In this document: in pieces, positions 60,385-64,000 of the stretch | Numbering within the stretch: position 1 is the first letter of the stretch | Layout: each line of letters begins with the position of its first letter | Assembly: GCF_008692785.1 (NCBI RefSeq) | Contig: NZ_VXJV01000008.1 | Location: 1 to 64,000 of the forward strand | Length of the DNA stretch: 64,000 bases | Direction: 5' to 3' | DNA from: Salmonella enterica subsp. diarizonae | Lineage (GTDB): Bacteria; Pseudomonadota; Gammaproteobacteria; Enterobacterales; Enterobacteriaceae | Position numbers and translations under genes: made by a program | The notes under the pieces: generated by a model | Told to the model about the DNA's origin: nothing | Database searches by the model: none | The model's input: only the letters and a program-made list of their open reading frames with translations

Positions 60385-61184
60385 CGCAATCTGCAATGTG
60401 CATCCCGCTGTGGCCCGCCCGGAACGGCAATACTGCGCATCTGGTCATGTGCCCTTTCGCTGGCGGCAGCAGTAGCGCGTTTCGCCACTGGCAAGCTGAG
60501 CAACTGGCTGATTGCGCGCTTTCTCTGGTGATCTGGCCGGGGCGCGATCGCCTTCGCCATCTGGAACCGCTCAGAAGCATTACACAACTGGCGGCACTGC
60601 TGGCGAACGAGCTGGAAGCATCCGTATCGCCTGACACGCCGCTTTTACTCGCCGGGCACAGCATGGGGGCGCAGGTGGCGTTTGAAACCTGCCGACTTCT
60701 GGAGCAACGGGGGCATGCGCCGCAAGGACTGATTATTTCCGGGTGCCATGCCCCGCATCTGCATTCTGAACGCCAGCTCAGCCATCGCGATGATGCCGAC
60801 TTTATCGCTGAACTGATAGACATTGGCGGATGTTCTCCTGAACTGCGGGAAAACCAGGAATTAATGTCGCTGTTTCTTCCTCTTCTGCGCGCTGATTTTG
60901 ACGCCACCGAGAGCTATCACTACGACTCGCCCGACGTCTGTCCGCCGCTGCGCACGCCTGCGCTGTTATTGTGCGGTAGCCACGATCGCGAAGCCTCCTG
61001 GCAGCAGGTCGATGCCTGGCGTCAGTGGCTGAGCCACGTTACAGGCCCGGTGGTGATTGACGGCGATCATTTCTATCCCATTCAACAAGCCCGGTCCTTT
61101 TTTACGCAGATTATCCGCCATTTTCCCCATGCATTTTCTGCAATGACCGCTTTGCAAAAACAGCCCAGCACTTCAGAAAGGTGA
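60381..61184 (+). CDS. ybtT: YbtT, type II thioesterase
   Basis: YbtT is an alpha/beta hydrolase thought to clear wrongly loaded groups from the carrier domains of HMWP1/2. At 267 residues it has the family pattern: CPFAGGSSSAF near 23-33 (oxyanion region), nucleophile Ser in GHSMGAQ (about 94), Asp in CGSHDREA and a C-terminal His in DGDHFYP. The start is GTG at 60381, overlapping the ybtU stop by four bases. ybtE follows after 3 bp. Confidence 0.96.
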   Translation: MTQSAMCIPLWPARNGNTAHLVMCPFAGGSSSAFRHWQAEQLADCALSLVIWPGRDRLRHLEPLRSITQLAALLANELEASVSPDTPLLLAGHSMGAQVAFETCRLLEQRGHAPQGLIISGCHAPHLHSERQLSHRDDADFIAELIDIGGCSPELRENQELMSLFLPLLRADFDATESYHYDSPDVCPPLRTPALLLCGSHDREASWQQVDAWRQWLSHVTGPVVIDGDHFYPIQQARSFFTQIIRHFPHAFSAMTALQKQPSTSER

Positions 61185-61187
61185 CGC

Positions 61188-62765
61188 ATGAATTCTTCCT
61201 TTGAATCTCTGATTGAACAGTATCCCTTACCCATTGCCGAACAGTTGCGCCACTGGGCGGCCCGTTATGCCTCGCGAATTGCCGTCGTTGATGCAAAGGG
61301 GTCGTTAACCTACAGCGCGCTTGATGCACGGGTCGACGAACTTGCCGCAGGTCTGTCATCACTGGGTTTGCGTTCGGGGGAGCATGTGATTGTGCAGCTT
61401 CCCAACGACAACGCGTTTGTTACCCTGCTGTTCGCCTTGTTAAGACTGGGCGTTATCCCCGTGCTGGCGATGCCCTCCCAACGGGCGCTGGATATCGACG
61501 CACTGGTTGAGCTGGCGCAACCCGTCGCTTACGTTATTCACGGGGAAAACCACGCAGAGCTGGCCCGACAGATGGCGCACAAACACGCCTGCTTGCGTCA
61601 TGTTCTGGTCGCTGGAGAGACCGTGAGCAACGATTTTACGCCGCTCTTCTCCCTTCACGGTGAGCAGCAGGCGTGGCCGCAGCCTGATGTTTCCGCCACC
61701 GCGTTGCTGCTACTTTCTGGCGGCACAACCGGCACGCCCAAACTCATCCCTCGCCGACACGCCGACTATAGCTATAACTTCAGCGCTTCTGCTGAACTGT
61801 GCAGCATCAGTCAACAGAGCGTATATCTCGCCGTCCTCCCGGTGGCGCATAACTTTCCACTGGCCTGCCCCGGCATTCTGGGTACGCTTGCCTGCGGCGG
61901 AAAAGTGGTGCTGACCGACAGCGCCAGCTGTGATGAGGTGATGCCGTTAATCGCGCAGGAAGGCGTGACTCACGTCGCCCTGGTTCCGGCGCTGGCGCAA
62001 TTATGGGTGCAGGCCAGGGAGTGGGAAGACAGCGACCTCTCGTCGCTGCGCGTCATTCAGGCAGGCGGCGCCCGGCTCGACCCGACGCTTGCTGAGCAGG
62101 TTATCGCCACCTTTGACTGTACCCTGCAACAGGTCTTCGGTATGGCGGAAGGCCTGCTCTGCTTTACCCGGCTGGACGATCCGCATACCACTATTCTCCA
62201 CAGCCAGGGGCGCCCGTTGTCCCCTCTGGATGAAATCCGCATCGTTGATCAAGACGAGAACGACGTCGCGCCGGGCGAAACAGGGCAATTGTTAACGCGC
62301 GGCCCTTATACCATTTCAGGTTATTACCGCGCCCCTGCCCACAACGCGCAGGCCTTTACCGCGCAAGGGTTTTACCGCACAGGCGACAATGTCAGGCTGG
62401 ATGAGGCGGGGAACCTGCACGTTGAGGGGCGCATAAAAGAGCAGATCAACCGCGCCGGAGAAAAAATAGCCGCGGCTGAAGTGGAGTCGGCACTGATGCG
62501 TTTAGCGGAAGTGCAAGATTGCGCGGTAGTCGCCGCGCCGGACACGCTGCTTGGTGAGCGGATTTGCGCGTTTATCATCGCGCAGCAGGTGCCAACTGAC
62601 TATCAGCAGTTGCGTCAACAACTGACCCGTATGGGGCTCAGCACGTGGAAAATTCCTGACCAAATCGAGTTTCTGGCCCACTGGCCACTCACCGCCGTCG
62701 GCAAGATAGACAAAAAACGCCTGACGGCTCTCGCCATCGACCGTTATCGCCATTCCGCCCAATAA
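61188..62765 (+). CDS. ybtE: YbtE, salicylate-AMP ligase
   Basis: YbtE activates salicylate with ATP and transfers it to the aryl carrier of HMWP2. It is a 525-residue stand-alone adenylation enzyme of the DhbE/EntE type. Motifs: A3 LLLSGGTTGTPKLIPR (about 174), A5 QVFGMAEGLLCFTR (about 315), A7 FYRTGDNVRLDE and A8 GRIKEQINRAGEKIA, and the A10 Lys in TAVGKIDKKRL. It closes the irp2-irp1-ybtUTE unit; fyuA follows with its own promoter. Confidence 0.97.
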   Translation: MNSSFESLIEQYPLPIAEQLRHWAARYASRIAVVDAKGSLTYSALDARVDELAAGLSSLGLRSGEHVIVQLPNDNAFVTLLFALLRLGVIPVLAMPSQRALDIDALVELAQPVAYVIHGENHAELARQMAHKHACLRHVLVAGETVSNDFTPLFSLHGEQQAWPQPDVSATALLLLSGGTTGTPKLIPRRHADYSYNFSASAELCSISQQSVYLAVLPVAHNFPLACPGILGTLACGGKVVLTDSASCDEVMPLIAQEGVTHVALVPALAQLWVQAREWEDSDLSSLRVIQAGGARLDPTLAEQVIATFDCTLQQVFGMAEGLLCFTRLDDPHTTILHSQGRPLSPLDEIRIVDQDENDVAPGETGQLLTRGPYTISGYYRAPAHNAQAFTAQGFYRTGDNVRLDEAGNLHVEGRIKEQINRAGEKIAAAEVESALMRLAEVQDCAVVAAPDTLLGERICAFIIAQQVPTDYQQLRQQLTRMGLSTWKIPDQIEFLAHWPLTAVGKIDKKRLTALAIDRYRHSAQ

Positions 62766-62776
62766 GCGCAAACCGA

Positions 62777-62808
62777 CCCGAAACAGGTTGAAATAAATCC
62801 GTTTCGGG
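62777..62808 (+). promoter_or_regulatory. YbtA-type palindromic operator before fyuA
   Basis: CCCGAAACAGG and CCGTTTCGGG flank an AT-rich spacer (TTGAAATAAAT). Total length is 32 bp, as at irp2. It begins 12 bp after the ybtE stop. Confidence 0.8.
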
Positions 62809-62822
62809 TAGCACCACTATTA

Positions 62823-62841
62823 GAAATAGTTATCATTTTCA
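62823..62841 (+). promoter_or_regulatory. Fur-like box of the fyuA promoter
   Basis: GAAATAGTTATCATTTTCA, similar to the Fur consensus with the strong half ATCATTTTC, 14 bp after the YbtA palindrome and about 55 bp before fyuA. Confidence 0.65.
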
Positions 62842-62895
62842 ATTCACCATTGTCGGTATTTTTGGCGTTTCGCCGTCTTACAGGGACTCACAACA

Positions 62896-64000
62896 ATGAA
62901 AATGACACGGCTTTATTCTCTGGCCTTGGGGGGATTATTGCTCCCCGCCATTGCTAATGCCCAGACTTCACAGCAAGACGAAAGCACGCTGGTGGTTACC
63001 GCCAGTAAACAATCTTCCCGCTCGGCATCAGCCAACAATGTCTCGTCTACCGTTGTCAGCGCGCCGGAGTTAAGCGACGCCGGCGTTACCGCCAGCGACA
63101 AACTCCCCAAAGTCTTGCCTGGGCTCAATATTGAAAATAGCGGCAACATGCTTTTTTCGACAATCTCGCTACGCGGCGTCTCTTCGGCGCAGGACTTCTA
63201 TAACCCCGCCGTCACCCTGTATGTCGATGGCGTCCCTCAGCTTTCTACCAACACCATCCAGGCGCTTACCGATGTGCAAAGCGTGGAGTTGCTGCGTGGC
63301 CCACAGGGAACGTTATATGGCAAAAGCGCTCAGGGCGGGATCATCAACATCGTCACCCGGCAGCCGGACAACACGCCGCGCGGCTATATTGAAGGCGGCG
63401 TCAGCAGCCGCGACAGTTATCGAAGTAAATTCAACCTGAGCGGCCCCATTCAGGATGGCCTGCTGTACGGCAGCGTCACCCTATTACGCCAGGTTGATGA
63501 CGGCGACATGATTAACCCCGCGACGGGAAGCGATGATTTAGGCGGCACCCGCGCCAGCATAGGGAATGTGAAACTGCGTCTGGCGCCGGACGATCAGCCC
63601 TGGGAAATAGGCTTTGCCGCCTCACGCGAATGTACCCGTGCCACCCAGGACGCCTATGTGGGATGGAATGATATTAAGGGCCGTAAGCTGTCGATCAGCG
63701 ATGGTTTACCAGACCCGTACATGCGGCGCTGCACTGACAGCCAGACCCTGAGTGGGAAATACACCACCGACGACTGGGTTTTCAACCTGATCAGCGCCTG
63801 GCAGCAGCAGCATTATTCGCGCACCTTCCCTTCCGGTTCGTTAATCGTCAATATGCCTCAGCGCTGGAATCAGGATGTCCAGGAGCTGCGCGCCGCAACC
63901 CTGGGCGATGCGCGTACCGTTGATATGGTGTTTGGCCTCTATCGCCAGAACACGCGCGAGCAAATGCAGGCAACTTACGACATGCCTACCATGCGTTATC
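62896..64000 (+). CDS. fyuA: FyuA, yersiniabactin/pesticin receptor (5' part, runs off the window)
   Basis: FyuA is the TonB-dependent outer-membrane receptor for ferric yersiniabactin and for the bacteriocin pesticin. The first 368 codons are present and open. A signal peptide (MKMTRLYSLALGGLLLPAIA, cleaved before QTSQQD) is followed by a TonB box (STLVVTAS, about 31), the plug domain (about 45-160, with VELLRGPQGTLYGKSAQGG) and the first barrel strands. A GGGAC-like site precedes the ATG. It has its own YbtA palindrome and Fur box upstream. The whole protein should be about 673 residues; the last residues in view (QNTREQMQATYDMPT) seem slightly different from the Yersinia form I remember. 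Confidence 0.96.
   Translation, partial: MKMTRLYSLALGGLLLPAIANAQTSQQDESTLVVTASKQSSRSASANNVSSTVVSAPELSDAGVTASDKLPKVLPGLNIENSGNMLFSTISLRGVSSAQDFYNPAVTLYVDGVPQLSTNTIQALTDVQSVELLRGPQGTLYGKSAQGGIINIVTRQPDNTPRGYIEGGVSSRDSYRSKFNLSGPIQDGLLYGSVTLLRQVDDGDMINPATGSDDLGGTRASIGNVKLRLAPDDQPWEIGFAASRECTRATQDAYVGWNDIKGRKLSISDGLPDPYMRRCTDSQTLSGKYTTDDWVFNLISAWQQQHYSRTFPSGSLIVNMPQRWNQDVQELRAATLGDARTVDMVFGLYRQNTREQMQATYDMPTMRY

Larger units (their letters stand above)
35805..64000. mobile_element. Yersiniabactin core of a high-pathogenicity island (open at the window end)
   Basis: Gene order ybtS-ybtX-ybtQ-ybtP/ybtA-irp2-irp1-ybtU-ybtT-ybtE-fyuA is that of the Yersinia HPI, with no frameshift seen in any gene. 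The usual HPI left end (P4-type integrase beside an asn tRNA gene) is not present. Instead the cluster begins next to a ychF-end repeat. The right end lies outside the window, so how it entered the chromosome is not shown. Confidence 0.9.

Noticed and set aside
63131-63439. Open frame of 102 residues on the plus strand near the window end
   Set aside because: It is a different-frame shadow of fyuA, which is open from 62896 to the window end.

Overview
The window is chromosomal DNA of an enteric bacterium of the Escherichia/Salmonella group, most likely Salmonella enterica or a close relative. The core genes run tyrT-region repeats, narGHJI, narK, narXL, ychO, ychN, chaB, chaA, kdsA, sirB1, sirB2, prmC, prfA, hemA, lolB, ispE, prs, dauA, ychH, pth, ychF. 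Only a 34-codon remnant of chaC lies downstream of chaB, and kdsA directly follows chaA; both fit Salmonella better than E. coli. The species call is inference.

Region 1 (1-28155) is ordinary core genome. It carries respiratory nitrate reductase with its transporter and NarX/NarL sensor pair, including visible FNR and NarL sites. A haem, translation and lipopolysaccharide block follows (hemA-prfA-prmC-sirB2-sirB1-kdsA). Next come lolB-ispE-prs with a PurR-like operator inside ispE, then dauA, ychH, pth and ychF.

Region 2 (about 28144-35804) is a small, decayed integrative element in the 3' end of ychF. It is bounded by direct repeats of about 90 bp that include the last four ychF codons and its terminator. 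It has a P4-type integrase that lost its middle domain and is also frameshifted, and a second tyrosine recombinase that is frameshifted. It also has a GIY-YIG nuclease, a frameshifted CBS-domain protein with a HEPN-like RNase motif, two unrecognised proteins, an SMC-like ATPase half, and the 3' stub of a gene cut off at the right att repeat. A dispersed palindromic repeat sits between these genes. The content resembles a defence or cargo island in decay.

Region 3 (about 35805 to the window end) is the yersiniabactin core of the Yersinia high-pathogenicity island (HPI), intact as far as it can be read: ybtS-ybtX-ybtQ-ybtP, divergent ybtA, then irp2-irp1-ybtU-ybtT-ybtE and the start of fyuA. 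It begins only 66 bp after the second ychF-end repeat, with no HPI integrase and no asn tRNA in view. YbtS and YbtE supply and activate salicylate. HMWP2 and HMWP1 with YbtU and YbtT assemble the siderophore. FyuA and YbtPQ take up the ferric complex, and YbtA with Fur regulates the locus. Matching 32-bp palindromes, each followed by a Fur-like box, precede irp2 and fyuA. The equivalent palindrome between ybtP and ybtA appears to be split in two by an ERIC element carrying about 80 bp of extra sequence.
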